Positions 1 to 10,184 are shown, counted from the stretch's first letter. The stretch is DNA of 64,000 nt from Oceanobacillus limi (GCF_900111445.1 NZ_FOHE01000006.1:1-64000), one strand, 5' to 3'. Numbers and translations: made by a program. The notes: a model not told the origin generated them from the sequence alone.

Positions 1-170
1 GATCCTCATTCCGCTATTAGCCATAAATCAGTGAAAATTATACTGGAAAATGGTGAATAAAGGAAAGAGGAACCAAAACCATGCTCGAAACGAATTAATT
101 CAGCCATTTAGCGGAATGAGGATCCACCTCGTCATCGCTGAGGATCGTTCTTCCGCTATTTGGATCCAAT
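1..170. repeat. Intergenic CCGCTATT/GGATCC repeat cluster
   Basis: Three related copies of a short motif lie here: GATCCTCATTCCGCTA at 1-16, its reverse complement TAGCGGAATGAGGATC at about 108-123, and a diverged copy with CTTCCGCTATTTGGATCC at about 150-167. The first two form an inverted repeat. No reading frame with a ribosome binding site is visible. The rest of 1-390 holds nothing recognisable except the inverted repeat at 339-368. The array may continue to the left of the window. Confidence 0.55.
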
Positions 171-338
171 GGTGCTTAAATGAATTTTGTTTTTCCCACT
201 ATCGGTTTTAAGTATTCCACCATCAGTTGATTATTAGAATAACAATTATTTAGTTGCGTCGCATAAAGTACAAATATGAAATAATTCCAAACTGTTGATA
301 AACATTTCTAATGGAAAGGGAGGAGTAGTCGTTTCGTC

Positions 339-368
339 AGTATGAAATCATAAGAGATGTTTCATACT
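339..368. promoter_or_regulatory. Inverted repeat upstream of the 47-aa ORF
   Basis: AGTATGAAA at 339-347 is mirrored by TTTCATACT at 360-368 with a 12-nt loop, ending 22 nt before the start codon at 391. It could be an operator or an mRNA hairpin. There is no T-run directly after it, so a terminator is less likely. The role is inference. Confidence 0.35.
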
Positions 369-390
369 AGAAAAAGAAAGGATGATGAAC

Positions 391-534
391 ATGGACAAAA
401 AACATAACCAAGCACCTGAATTAGATACGTTTACGATATTAAATCCAGATTTTCAAGCAATGGATGGAGAAGTTACCATTAGTTCGCAGGAACAAAACGT
501 TGAACCCCAAAAAGAAATGGATGAAGAGCAATAA
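391..534 (+). CDS. Small acidic hypothetical protein (47 aa)
   Basis: ATG at 391 follows an AAAGAAAGG ribosome binding site by about 9 nt, and the frame ends at TAA 532-534. Two further ATGs at 382 and 385 are too close to that site. The product is hydrophilic, begins MDKKHNQAPELDTF, ends in an acidic KEMDEEQ tail, and has no cysteine, signal peptide or membrane segment. It lies about 110 bases upstream of comK in the same orientation. I do not recognise the family. It is judged real from the ribosome binding site and spacing only. Confidence 0.5.
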   Translation: MDKKHNQAPELDTFTILNPDFQAMDGEVTISSQEQNVEPQKEMDEEQ

Positions 535-551
535 TCAGCATTTTTTTCGGA

Positions 552-565
552 AAAATATAAATTTT
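552..565 (+). promoter_or_regulatory. Possible ComK AT-box (autoregulation)
   Basis: AAAATATAAATTTT at about 552-565, some 80 bases before comK, resembles the AAAAN5TTTT half-box bound by ComK. In B. subtilis ComK activates its own promoter from paired AT-boxes. The match is imperfect by one base and I do not see a clean second box, so this is weak. Confidence 0.3.
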
Positions 566-644
566 ATGTATCTTTTTGTCGGTAAATTTGTTAAATTATA
601 ATTACCACCTCTTTCTTTTCATTTAACGAAAGGATTGAATTCAA

Positions 645-1163
645 TTGTTAAATGAATTTTATACTCCATCCCATGAGATTACCCCGCAGACAATGGCTGT
701 TTTAGCCCAACTAGATAATAATGGAAACCTTAGCACTTGTGTTTTAGAAGAAGAAACGGAATATATGATTGATTATTCCCCTAGCAAGTTGATTGACTAC
801 TCCTGTAGGTTCTTCGGATCTAGTCTAAAGGGCAGGCAGGACGGGACTAGAGATATATGTGGTATAACACATAAAGTTCCAATTTCGATCGATCCCTCAA
901 GTGGAATGTATTTCTTTCCTACGTCTTCACCTTCAAGCCCAAAATGTTCCTGGATTGCTCATTCCCATATTGACCAATTGAATAGAGCTGGTAATCATTG
1001 TACAGAAATTATTTTTAAAACAGGTAAGAAAGTGACTTTAGAAATTTCTTTTGGCTCTTTAATTAATCAAGTACAGCGAACAGCACAGTTTCGTTATTTG
1101 TTAGATAGTCGTATTAAGTTCCTGAAGCAACGGGATGATGATAAGATAGACTCTTTAACATAA
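645..1163 (+). CDS. comK: Competence transcription factor ComK
   Basis: The product (172 aa) looks like ComK, the DNA-binding activator of late competence genes for DNA uptake and recombination. It keeps the central run ...SCRFFGSSLKGR..., the DICG(I)THKVPI segment and the SSGMYFFPT segment of the family, but its C-terminus is shorter than that of B. subtilis ComK (about 192 aa). The start is TTG at 645, about 10 nt after CGAAAGGA. The 3' end overlaps the convergent yhjD gene by about 50 nt. The position before yhjD/yhjE and addBA matches the B. subtilis order. A second competence gene, med, lies at 46.2 kb. Confidence 0.88.
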   Translation: MLNEFYTPSHEITPQTMAVLAQLDNNGNLSTCVLEEETEYMIDYSPSKLIDYSCRFFGSSLKGRQDGTRDICGITHKVPISIDPSSGMYFFPTSSPSSPKCSWIAHSHIDQLNRAGNHCTEIIFKTGKKVTLEISFGSLINQVQRTAQFRYLLDSRIKFLKQRDDDKIDSLT

Positions 1164-1500
1164 GCTCTTGAAAGATTGCTTCTACCTTTTTACGAATTGC
1201 GGGATTAAAGTAATTACGTTTTTCCTCTTTTCCTTGGCATAAGAAAAGGTAGGAAGAAAAGGAATCATTTTTGGTTAATAGGGTGACCTGAAGCTTTTTC
1301 TTATTCATTTTTTTCCGTAATTGTTTGCGTTCGTTACTTGCTTCGGAAGCCATTTTTTCCAGTAAATTCACATAAGGCTCCTTAATTTTAAATTCCCCTT
1401 GTCGAAAACGGTCAATATCTTGCTTAATGACGACTAGTGTCATGGATAAGAAAAGAAAGCGAGAAGCTAGTTGTACTTCTTCATCTGTCAGATAACGCAT
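1114..1500 (-). CDS. yhjD: YhjD-like conserved hypothetical protein
   Basis: A 128-aa soluble protein, lysine-rich in the middle, with a C-terminal NYFNPAIRKKVE segment that I associate with Bacillus YhjD. It has no signal peptide or membrane segment. It is transcribed convergently with comK, and its last ~50 nt overlap the comK 3' end on the opposite strand, so the two mRNAs could form antisense duplexes. Function is unknown. The family call rests on remembered similarity and on synteny (comK, yhjD, yhjE, addB). Confidence 0.65.
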   Translation of the reverse strand: MRYLTDEEVQLASRFLFLSMTLVVIKQDIDRFRQGEFKIKEPYVNLLEKMASEASNERKQLRKKMNKKKLQVTLLTKNDSFSSYLFLCQGKEEKRNYFNPAIRKKVEAIFQELMLKSLSYHHPVASGT

Positions 1501-1709
1501 GAAAATTCACCTCTACATTTAAGAACGTTTGTTCTATTATACGTCAAAAAGTATAAAAATAACACTAATAAATTTTGGAAATGAAAAGAAAGAGGTTGGA
1601 AGTTAGTTCATACTATGCTTTTTGGCGAGTTTAATTTAAAATAGAAGTATTATTGCATAGATATATTACCACTTATTGACGTTATACAATGATGAGGAGA
1701 TTTGCCTAC

Positions 1710-2363
1710 ATGTATTTGTTTAACATCCTAACGGAATGGAAGATTGCATTAGAAAATGACCAATTAGATGATTTGATTATGCATTTACTAAATGATTATG
1801 AGCGGCTTGGACCACTGCCAGGGATACTATTGCCATTTATTGAAGCGTTCCTTCCATTTTTACCGTTAGTAGTATTTGTAATGGGGAATGCTGCCGCTTA
1901 TGGATTATTAGAAGGTTTTTTATTGTCATGGGCTGGTTCCAGTCTAGGAGCTATATTAGTCTTTTTAATCATCCGTAATCTTGGTGATAAACGAATGTTC
2001 AAAGCGATTCGTCGAAATAAACAGGTTAATAAAGTGACAAAATGGTTAGAAAGGCATGGATTTGGTCCACTATTCTTGCTTATGTGCTTTCCATTTTCCC
2101 CTTCGTCTGTGATAAATGTCGTTTCTGGACTATCAAAAATTAGTATCCAACAGTTTATTTTAGCAGTACTTTTGGGGAAAGCAGTCATGATTTTCTCGAT
2201 ATCCTATATTGGTTCCAGTATTGTTTCATTTGCGCAAAATCCAATTAGAACCATAATTGTAGGAATTTGTATCGTATTGTTCTGGATCATAGGGAAACTT
2301 ATCGAAAAAAGATTACAACGAAAAGCATTATTAAATGACAACACAAATGAGATTGAAGAATAA
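1710..2363 (+). CDS. yhjE: TVP38/TMEM64 family membrane protein YhjE
   Basis: A 217-aa integral membrane protein with about five hydrophobic helices. The conserved DedA-like (SNARE-associated) core lies in the middle: a glycine-rich helix followed by LMCFPFSPSSVINVVSGL. Family members are thought to act in membrane lipid or envelope homeostasis, and the substrate is unclear. Start: ATG at 1710 sits 10 nt after GAGGAG. The in-frame ATG at 1689 would lie upstream of that site and is less likely. In B. subtilis yhjE is followed by a signal peptidase gene (sipV), which is absent here. Confidence 0.75.
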   Translation: MYLFNILTEWKIALENDQLDDLIMHLLNDYERLGPLPGILLPFIEAFLPFLPLVVFVMGNAAAYGLLEGFLLSWAGSSLGAILVFLIIRNLGDKRMFKAIRRNKQVNKVTKWLERHGFGPLFLLMCFPFSPSSVINVVSGLSKISIQQFILAVLLGKAVMIFSISYIGSSIVSFAQNPIRTIIVGICIVLFWIIGKLIEKRLQRKALLNDNTNEIEE

Positions 2364-2503
2364 CAGAACGCTACATAATGATAAGATAAACTTCTGTCTG
2401 GTATGGATAGGAGTTTTTTCCTTAGTCTCACAGCGTTTGTTACTTTTGATAATTTAAAGAACAAACCTTCCATATTACCAACATACACCTAGGGGGGATA
2501 AGT

Positions 2504-5500
2504 ATGGGACTTCGATTTATCGTAGGTAGATCAGGAAGTGCAAAGAGTGAGCAATCCTTTGCCGAAATTCGTGAAAAATCGTTGAACGATCCACAAGGAA
2601 CGCCAATATTTTATATTGTTCCGGATCAAATGACGTTTGAACAAGAATATGAATTGTTTAAGGATGAAGGATTTCAAGGGAGTATTCGAACGCAGGTTGT
2701 AAGTTTTTCACGGCTTGCATGGCGAGTACTCCAGGAAACGGGAGGGGGTACGAGACAATTTATAAGTTCTGTTGGAATCCAAATGATGCTCCGAAAAATC
2801 ATTGAGGAAAAGCAAGGAGAATGGCTTGTTTTTCAAAAAGCGATGGAAAAACAAGGCTTTTTGAGCCAACTGGAGAAAATGATTACGGAATTTAAACGTT
2901 ATCAAATTACACCAGAACTTTTACAAATGCAAATTAATGAACTTAATCAATTTGTTCATCAAGAACCAGGAGAACAGGCGTTAATAAATAAACTAGAAGA
3001 TTTGCATTATATTTACGAAAAATTAGTACACGCCCTACAATTCAATTACATTGATAGTGAAGATCAGCTTCAATTACTAGCTGAAAAGATAACGGAGGCG
3101 TCGTTTTTACAAGGTGCTGAAATTTACTTTGATGGATTCCATCGATTTACTCCGAAAGAATTAGTTGTGGTTGAAACGTTAATGAAGAAGTGTCGTAATA
3201 TCACGGTAACATTAACAATTGATGATCCAGAGGAAGAACACGTCTCTGATTTGGATCTGTTTTATCAAACAACGGAGACCTATCATGCGCTCAAATCAAT
3301 TGCCCAAGAAAATAACATTCCAATTGCCGAAGACATCGTGCTGGAACCAGAGGATGGCAGGTTTCAAGATCGTCCGTTTTTTGCTCATTTAGAAAAGTAT
3401 TTCGATGTAAGGCCAGCTAATTCATACGAAGGAGATGCACCAATCCAACTTGCGGAAGCTGTTCACCCAAGAGCAGAGGTGGAGGGGGTTGCGCAAGAGA
3501 TATTACGGTTAGTGCGAGATGAAAATTACCGTTTTCGAGACATGGCTGTATTGATTCGTCAAGCCGATATGTACCAAGACCTTATTTCGACTATTTTTGA
3601 AGATTATAATATTCCCGTCTTTGTTGATGAAAAACGAACGATGTTAAATCATTCTTTAATCGAGTTTATCCGATCTGTTTTAGATATTGTAGAAGGAAAT
3701 TGGCGATATGATGCAATCTTTCGCGTATTAAAAACTGGATTCATTCCACAGACTGACGAAGAATATCCATTAACCAATGATGCAATTGATGAATTGGAAA
3801 ACTACGTATTAGAATATGGAGTTCGGTCACGAGAGAGATGGACTGGGAATGAAGAATGGAAATTTCAGCGTTTCCGTGGGTTTGATCATGCAGCCCAAAC
3901 AGATGAAGAAAAAAATACGCAATTACGTATTAACCGTTATCGAAAGCAAGTTGTCCAAGCCTTGGAGGCTTTTGATACGAACATTCGAAAAGCAAGCACC
4001 GTCCAAGCATTATGTGAAGAAACATACTTATTATTAGAAAGATTGGATGTACCAGCACGACTGGAAAAAATGCGTGCTTACTATGACGATCAAGGACTTA
4101 TTGAAAAAGGCCGAGAGCAAGAACAAGTGTGGAATGCAATCGTTCAGTTGATGGATGAAATTGTCGAAATGGCCGGTGAAGAGCAAATGTCATTGGCAAC
4201 GTTTCGAGCAACATTGGATGCTGGGTTTGAATCGCTGAAATTTTCCCATGTTCCACCAAGTATTGACCATGTCATTGTTGGTACGATTGATCGTTCGCGA
4301 ATAAGTGGTATAAAATGCTCATTTTTGCTTGGGGTTAATGAAGGGGTATGGCCATTAAAGCCACCAGCAGATGGCATGATTAATGAGGCAGAAAGAGAAC
4401 GGTTAGCTGGCCACGGCATGAAGCTTGCAGAAACAAGTAAACGACAATTATTAGATGATTGGTTCTATATGTACCTTGCATTTACTTCGGCTAGGGATTA
4501 TCTGTGGGTTAGTTATCCATTAAGTGATGAGGATGGAAAGTCAAAAATGCCATCACAACTCATTAAACGCATGGAAGACTTATTCCCAGATTGTAACAGT
4601 CATCTGTTATTACAGGATCCAGATGAATTGGTTGATGCGGAGCGTTATATAACGACACCAGTGAAGACAAGGTCTGCATTAACTGCTCAATTAGCTCGTA
4701 GTAGAAAAGGCTATCCTGTAAAACCAGTATGGTGGCATGTTCTCAATTGGTATATGAATCATCACGACAAACAAAGTACGACCTATACCATTTTACAAAG
4801 TCTATTTTATGAAAATAAGCCAACGAACATTGCTGAAGAAACGGTTAAGGAATTGTATCCCAAACAAGTGAAGGCAAGTGTTTCAAGGTTAGAATCCTAC
4901 TACCGTTGTTCGTATCAGCACTTTGCTAAATATAGTTTAGGACTTGATGAACGAAAAACGTACAAGTTGGATGCACCAGATATTGGGAACCTCTTTCATG
5001 AAGCATTACGAATCATTACCGAATGGATTCAAGAGGAAGGAAGAGATTTTGCTGGTTTGACAAAACAGGATACAACGACCTATGCACAAAAAGCGGTGGA
5101 TAATTTAGCTCCAATATTACAGCACCAGATTTTGCATAGTTCCAACCGGTACCAATATATCCAACGAAAATTACAGGAAGTTATTGCACGTGCTGCATTT
5201 GTATTGAGTGAGCAGGCAAGACAAAGTAATTTTTCTCCGATTGGTTTGGAGCTAGGTTTTGGGTCAAAAGATGATAAGTTAAAGCCTGTGACCTTAGAGC
5301 TACCGAATGGGTATGAAATTATGCTACGAGGTCGAATCGATAGAGTGGATAAAGCATTAAATGAGGAGCAACTATTTTTACGTATCATTGATTATAAATC
5401 AAGTGCAAAAGGCTTGAATTTAGTAGAAGTGTATTATGGTTTGGCGTTACAAATGCTAACCTATTTGGATGTCGTGTTATCCCAATCGGAAAACTGGTTA

Positions 5501-5998
5501 CAGAAGAAGGCAACTCCTGCGGGGGTTCTATACTTCCATGTCCATAATCCAATGATCTCTGGCAATAAACGTATTTCTGATGAGGAAATAGAAAAGGAAA
5601 TCTTTAAGAAATACAAAATGCAAGGAATGGTCATTGCGAACGAACAAGTAGCACGATTAATGGATACTAGTTTGGAAACGGGTTGGAGTGACATGCTTCC
5701 ATTAGGTGTGAAAAAATCAGGCGAATTTTATGGAAATTCAAAAGTTGCGCATCAGGATACGTTCGCTAGTTTACAAGAACATATTCATCGGTTGATGCTT
5801 CAAGCAGGAATAGACATTACCCAAGGTGGGGTGCATTTAAACCCTTTCCAACATAAGCAAAAATCAGCATGCACGTACTGTCCATTTTTATCTGTTTGTC
5901 AGTTTGATACGTCGTTAGAAACGAATGATTTCCGAAAACTGCAAGATATGGACGATGATGAAATACTTGAAAAACTTCGCAGCGAGGAGGAGATATAA
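2504..5998 (+). CDS. addB: ATP-dependent helicase/nuclease subunit AddB
   Basis: AddB (1164 aa) pairs with AddA to resect double-strand breaks up to a Chi site, the RecBCD role in Bacillales. A Walker A motif GRSGSAKS lies at residues 8-15. The C-terminal RecB-type nuclease has IIDYKSS (Asp963, Lys965). The four iron-sulfur cysteines are visible: Cys802 and the C-x2-C-x5-C set at 1123, 1126 and 1132, matching the spacing in B. subtilis AddB. Length is normal. Start ATG 2504 follows a GGGGGGA site. The stop codon abuts the addA start with no gap, so the two are co-translated. Confidence 0.97.
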   Translation: MGLRFIVGRSGSAKSEQSFAEIREKSLNDPQGTPIFYIVPDQMTFEQEYELFKDEGFQGSIRTQVVSFSRLAWRVLQETGGGTRQFISSVGIQMMLRKIIEEKQGEWLVFQKAMEKQGFLSQLEKMITEFKRYQITPELLQMQINELNQFVHQEPGEQALINKLEDLHYIYEKLVHALQFNYIDSEDQLQLLAEKITEASFLQGAEIYFDGFHRFTPKELVVVETLMKKCRNITVTLTIDDPEEEHVSDLDLFYQTTETYHALKSIAQENNIPIAEDIVLEPEDGRFQDRPFFAHLEKYFDVRPANSYEGDAPIQLAEAVHPRAEVEGVAQEILRLVRDENYRFRDMAVLIRQADMYQDLISTIFEDYNIPVFVDEKRTMLNHSLIEFIRSVLDIVEGNWRYDAIFRVLKTGFIPQTDEEYPLTNDAIDELENYVLEYGVRSRERWTGNEEWKFQRFRGFDHAAQTDEEKNTQLRINRYRKQVVQALEAFDTNIRKASTVQALCEETYLLLERLDVPARLEKMRAYYDDQGLIEKGREQEQVWNAIVQLMDEIVEMAGEEQMSLATFRATLDAGFESLKFSHVPPSIDHVIVGTIDRSRISGIKCSFLLGVNEGVWPLKPPADGMINEAERERLAGHGMKLAETSKRQLLDDWFYMYLAFTSARDYLWVSYPLSDEDGKSKMPSQLIKRMEDLFPDCNSHLLLQDPDELVDAERYITTPVKTRSALTAQLARSRKGYPVKPVWWHVLNWYMNHHDKQSTTYTILQSLFYENKPTNIAEETVKELYPKQVKASVSRLESYYRCSYQHFAKYSLGLDERKTYKLDAPDIGNLFHEALRIITEWIQEEGRDFAGLTKQDTTTYAQKAVDNLAPILQHQILHSSNRYQYIQRKLQEVIARAAFVLSEQARQSNFSPIGLELGFGSKDDKLKPVTLELPNGYEIMLRGRIDRVDKALNEEQLFLRIIDYKSSAKGLNLVEVYYGLALQMLTYLDVVLSQSENWLQKKATPAGVLYFHVHNPMISGNKRISDEEIEKEIFKKYKMQGMVIANEQVARLMDTSLETGWSDMLPLGVKKSGEFYGNSKVAHQDTFASLQEHIHRLMLQAGIDITQGGVHLNPFQHKQKSACTYCPFLSVCQFDTSLETNDFRKLQDMDDDEILEKLRSEEEI

Positions 5999-8900
5999 AT
6001 GGTCAAATGGACGAAAGAGCAAGAAGATGCGATTTATACGGATGGTAGTGATGTCCTCGTTGCCGCAGCTGCTGGATCTGGTAAAACGGCAGTGTTAGTA
6101 GAGCGGATCATTCAAAAGTTATTAAAAAAAGAAAAACCAGTTGATATCGACACCCTCCTTGTTGTAACGTTTACCAACGCAGCTGCACAAGAGATGCGTA
6201 ACCGGGTAGGACTCGCACTTGAGAAAGCGCTCGAAGAAGATCCGACATCCATACATCTTAAGAAGCAACTATCTTTATTGCAGCGCGCATCGATTTCAAC
6301 CTTGCATTCTTTCTGTTTGGATATTGTGAAGCAATACGCGTATTTATTAGATATTGATCCTGGATTTCGGATTGCCAATGATATGGAAGCAGATCTCATG
6401 CAACAGGAAGTTATGGATGATTTATTCGAGGAATGGTATGGCGCTGATGGTGAGGAGCAGGAGCGTTTCTTTTCTGTTGTTGATCGTTTCTCCAGTGATC
6501 GAAGTGATGCGGATGTGGAGGATTTGGTTTTATCATTATATACATTTGCAATACAGAACCCTTGGCCCAATGTATGGCTTGATAAACTAGCGAATGTATA
6601 TGATATTCCTGATGAGTGGCAGGAACAGGATTTAACATGGCTAGAAATTATTAAAAAAGAAGTTTATAACAAGTTTGAGGCGATTCAACAGGAGATGGAG
6701 CATGCCTACACATTAACACAAGACCCGGATGGCCCTGAGCAATATACAGAGGCAGTTGAGTCGGACTTAGCGATGTTAAACCAAGCGAAAGAAACACTTC
6801 ATTCTTGGGATGGCTTACAGGAAATAATGGCATCTAGTAAGTTTAAAGCTTTATCACGAAAAGGTACGGAGTGTGATGAAGAAAAGAAAAAGAAGGTACA
6901 GGTATTACGAAATAACTATAAAAAACGGTGGGAGAAAATGCAAAAAGGGTGGTTCAGCCGTAAGCTTTCCTTTCATATAGAGGATATGCGCGAGTTGGCT
7001 CCTGTTATTAAATCCTTAACCGATTTGGTAAAAGAATTTAGTGCCCGCTTTACAAAATTAAAAAAAGAAAAAGCGGTAGTAGATTTTTCCGATTTAGAAC
7101 ATTATTGCCTGCAATTATTAGTGGATGAAACCTCTTCATCTGATCAGGTAGTTCCGTCAAGTGTTGCTAAAAATTTACAAAACCAGTTTACGGAATTACT
7201 AGTAGATGAATATCAGGATACAAACCTAGTACAAGAAACAATCCTAACCTTAATCAGTGACCAAGTAGGACCAGGGAATATGTTTATGGTTGGAGATGTT
7301 AAACAAAGTATTTATCGCTTTCGTCATGCGGAGCCTTCCTTATTTATAGATAAGTATAAACGTTTTGCTAAGGAAGAAAATGTTGGGAAACGAATTGATT
7401 TAGCACGGAATTTCCGCAGTCGAGAATTAGTTCTTATTGGTGCAAATTATTTATTTAGGCAAATTTTAGATGAAGGCTTGGGAGAGATTAATTATGATCA
7501 GGATGCAGAATTAATCTATGGGAACAAGATGTATGATACGTTACCTTATTCTGAGCCGAATCCGGAGTTAGTTATTATTGATCGGCAGCAAGTAGATGAG
7601 AAAGAAGATACTTCTGAAGATGGAGAAGACTATAAGGATTTAGAAAAAGCCCAATTGGAAGCAAGGGCCTATGCGGAAAAAATTAAAGGCTGGATCGGTC
7701 AAAAAGAAAAAGCACCTTTACAGGTGGTAGATAAAGCAACAGAAACACAGCGCGATGTTCAATATCGTGACATTGTTATATTACTTCGTTCCATGACATG
7801 GGCACCAACTATTGTGGATGAGCTAAAGAAACAAGGAATTCCAGTGTACGCGGAATTATCGACAGGGTATTTTGAAGCAATTGAAGTAAAAATCATGCTT
7901 AGCTTTTTAAAGATTATCGATAACCCGCGCCAGGATATTCCGTTGGCGTCAGTCCTGAAATCTCCTATTGTTGGTCTAGATGAAAATGAATTAGCCTCCA
8001 TCCGTTTAGCGGATCGGAAACATACGTATTTTGATGCGTTAAATAAATATAAACAAGAAAATCAAGACGAACTTGCGAATAAAATTACACGCTTTTTGGA
8101 TCTATTAGAACAATTCCGAATCGCATCAAGGCAAGGAGCTTTATCCGAATTAATTTGGCAAATCTACCGGGAAACAGGTTATTATGATTTTGTTGGCGGT
8201 ATGCCTGGAGGACGGCAGCGTCAAGCCAATTTACGAGCGTTGTATGATCGAGCAAGAAGTTACGAAACGACATCTTTTCGAGGACTGTTCCGTTTTCTTC
8301 GTTTTATTGAACGGATGGAAGAACGTGGCGATGACTTAGGAGCAGCAAGAGCGCTAAGTGAACAAGAGGACGTTGTTCGTATCATGACGATTCATAAGAG
8401 TAAAGGTCTTGAGTTTCCAGTTGTTATTGTTGGAGCAATGGAGAAGCAATTTAATTTGCAGGATTTAAATAAGCGGTATTTATTGCATAAGGATCTAGGA
8501 TTTGCAAGCAAATATATTGATCCAGTTAAGCGGATCACCTATCCAACGATTTATTTTGAGGCAATTAAGCAGGAAAAATTACGAGAATTATTAGCAGAGG
8601 AAATGCGGGTTTTATATGTTGCATTGACTCGAGCAAAAGAAAAACTCGTAATGATCGGAAATGTGGCTTCCTTTGAGAAGAAACAGGAAAAATGGCAGAA
8701 AATGCTCGATCATTCCGAATGGATTCTACCAGCTCATTTCCGAATCGAGTCAAAAACATACTTGGATTGGGTTGGACCAGCATTGATTCGTCATCAAGAA
8801 ACAGAAATGCTCCGATCGGAAGAAATTCAGGATGCAGTACTAGAGGAGGTTCGTATAGACCCCTCTAAGTGGGATGTATCCATTATTCATGGTAGTGATT

Positions 8901-9727
8901 TAACTAATATGGAAGATCTTCGTTTGGAAGCGGACAAGCAGTTACAAGATCGAATAAACGATTGGAACCCGATGGATGTTGAAGACGAAGAACTAGATAC
9001 TTTTGTAGCGAATCGATTATCGTACACGTATCCATATGAGGAAGCGGCAAAGTCACGAGTGAAACAAACAGTTACTGAAATCAAGAGACAGCGCGAAGTG
9101 AAGGATGAGTATAGTGCTGAGCAATTGATTACACCATTCCAGGCTCCAATTGTGAAGAAACCAGCATTTATGCAAAAAGAAAAGAAATTATCCGCAGCAG
9201 AAAGAGGAACAGCAATGCATACCGTTATGCAGCATATTCCTTTTACAAAGCAAATGAATACTAGTGATATTTCTGATTTTATTGAAGGGTTGGTAGAGAA
9301 AGAAATTCTTCTTAGACAAGAAGCGGATATTATTGACATACCAGCAATTGAAAAATTCTTTGACACAGAAATAGCGAACTATTTAAAAGAGCAATCTTCT
9401 GTTTATCGGGAGGTTCCATTTAGTATTACATTACCGGCTAAGGAAGTATATGCAAATTGGAAAAGTGATACGAATGAACAGATATTGCTACAAGGTGTGC
9501 TTGATTGTGTTGTACCTAAAGACGACGGATGGATTATTTTAGATTACAAAACGGATACAATTACAGGTGAAGTTACAGACGAAACGATCGATAAACTTGT
9601 CAAAAGGTATGAAACCCAGCTAAGCTTATATCGCTATGCATTAGAACGGATTTGGCAGCAACCAGTTAAAGAAGCATATTTGTATTTTTTCGCAAGACAA
9701 CTTCTTGTAAAGGTGCCAATGGAATGA
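5999..9727 (+). CDS. addA: ATP-dependent helicase/nuclease subunit AddA
   Basis: AddA (1242 aa) is the UvrD/Rep-type helicase and second nuclease of the AddAB complex. Visible motifs: Walker A AAAGSGKT (Lys29), Walker B LVDEYQDT (Asp403-Glu404), the QSIYRFRHAEP helicase motif, the late IMTIHKSKGLEFP and VALTRAKEKL motifs, and the C-terminal nuclease ILDYKTD (Asp1182, Lys1184). The ribosome binding site lies inside the end of addB and the start ATG directly follows the addB stop. In B. subtilis sbcD/sbcC come next. Here two terminators and then an oxidase operon follow. Confidence 0.97.
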   Translation: MVKWTKEQEDAIYTDGSDVLVAAAAGSGKTAVLVERIIQKLLKKEKPVDIDTLLVVTFTNAAAQEMRNRVGLALEKALEEDPTSIHLKKQLSLLQRASISTLHSFCLDIVKQYAYLLDIDPGFRIANDMEADLMQQEVMDDLFEEWYGADGEEQERFFSVVDRFSSDRSDADVEDLVLSLYTFAIQNPWPNVWLDKLANVYDIPDEWQEQDLTWLEIIKKEVYNKFEAIQQEMEHAYTLTQDPDGPEQYTEAVESDLAMLNQAKETLHSWDGLQEIMASSKFKALSRKGTECDEEKKKKVQVLRNNYKKRWEKMQKGWFSRKLSFHIEDMRELAPVIKSLTDLVKEFSARFTKLKKEKAVVDFSDLEHYCLQLLVDETSSSDQVVPSSVAKNLQNQFTELLVDEYQDTNLVQETILTLISDQVGPGNMFMVGDVKQSIYRFRHAEPSLFIDKYKRFAKEENVGKRIDLARNFRSRELVLIGANYLFRQILDEGLGEINYDQDAELIYGNKMYDTLPYSEPNPELVIIDRQQVDEKEDTSEDGEDYKDLEKAQLEARAYAEKIKGWIGQKEKAPLQVVDKATETQRDVQYRDIVILLRSMTWAPTIVDELKKQGIPVYAELSTGYFEAIEVKIMLSFLKIIDNPRQDIPLASVLKSPIVGLDENELASIRLADRKHTYFDALNKYKQENQDELANKITRFLDLLEQFRIASRQGALSELIWQIYRETGYYDFVGGMPGGRQRQANLRALYDRARSYETTSFRGLFRFLRFIERMEERGDDLGAARALSEQEDVVRIMTIHKSKGLEFPVVIVGAMEKQFNLQDLNKRYLLHKDLGFASKYIDPVKRITYPTIYFEAIKQEKLRELLAEEMRVLYVALTRAKEKLVMIGNVASFEKKQEKWQKMLDHSEWILPAHFRIESKTYLDWVGPALIRHQETEMLRSEEIQDAVLEEVRIDPSKWDVSIIHGSDLTNMEDLRLEADKQLQDRINDWNPMDVEDEELDTFVANRLSYTYPYEEAAKSRVKQTVTEIKRQREVKDEYSAEQLITPFQAPIVKKPAFMQKEKKLSAAERGTAMHTVMQHIPFTKQMNTSDISDFIEGLVEKEILLRQEADIIDIPAIEKFFDTEIANYLKEQSSVYREVPFSITLPAKEVYANWKSDTNEQILLQGVLDCVVPKDDGWIILDYKTDTITGEVTDETIDKLVKRYETQLSLYRYALERIWQQPVKEAYLYFFARQLLVKVPME

Positions 9728-9732
9728 TTTTT

Positions 9733-9764
9733 AAAGCTAGACCAATTAAATGGTCTAGCTTTTT
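9733..9764 (+). terminator. Rho-independent terminator after addA
   Basis: A 12-bp stem (AAAGCTAGACCA at 9733-9744 with TGGTCTAGCTTT at 9751-9762) is followed by T residues. Confidence 0.85.
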
Positions 9765-9809
9765 AAGTATATAAAGAAAAACATAATAATTTTGGTCGTA
9801 TACTACGTG

Positions 9810-9846
9810 AACTTGGATTGGAGTAATGTCTGATCCAAGTTTTTTT
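9810..9846 (+). terminator. Second terminator-like hairpin after addA
   Basis: AACTTGGAT at 9810-9818 pairs with ATCCAAGTT at 9833-9841 and runs into seven Ts. It is a tandem backup to the hairpin at 9733. The remaining bases to 10022 contain no gene and probably hold the oxidase operon promoter. Confidence 0.7.
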
Positions 9847-10022
9847 ATCGTATTTAAACATTCCTTACCTTAGAGTTGTAGGAATTATTAATTCTGTCAA
9901 CAATTTGTCAAAAATCGTTCTACCTGTAACCAATATCACACCCTCCTGTGATTCATTTCACTTTCATGATAATACTTCTCAATTAGTATAAAGGTAAGAA
10001 ATCGTTAGGGAGGTTGATTCAG

Positions 10023-10184
10023 ATGGCAGAAAAGAAAGTTAACCTTGAGCAAAAGGTAGAAACACACACAGATGAACATTCCACAAAAGGTGCATTCGCT
10101 GCATCCATGATTTTTGTTGGAGGATTTATTTTATTCTTGTATATAGCAATTTATTGGTTATTTATGGTTCGAGTTGATCTATAG
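10023..10184 (+). CDS. Cytochrome c oxidase subunit IIa (ba3 type)
   Basis: A 53-aa protein with a charged N-terminal half (EKKVNLEQKVETHTDEH) and one membrane helix (residues about 28-47). This is the layout of the single-helix subunit IIa of ba3-type oxidases, which packs against subunits I and II. It starts with ATG 10023, a few bases after a GGGAGG site, and ends 12 nt before the subunit II gene. Identification rests mainly on size, topology and position in the operon. Confidence 0.75.
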   Translation: MAEKKVNLEQKVETHTDEHSTKGAFAASMIFVGGFILFLYIAIYWLFMVRVDL

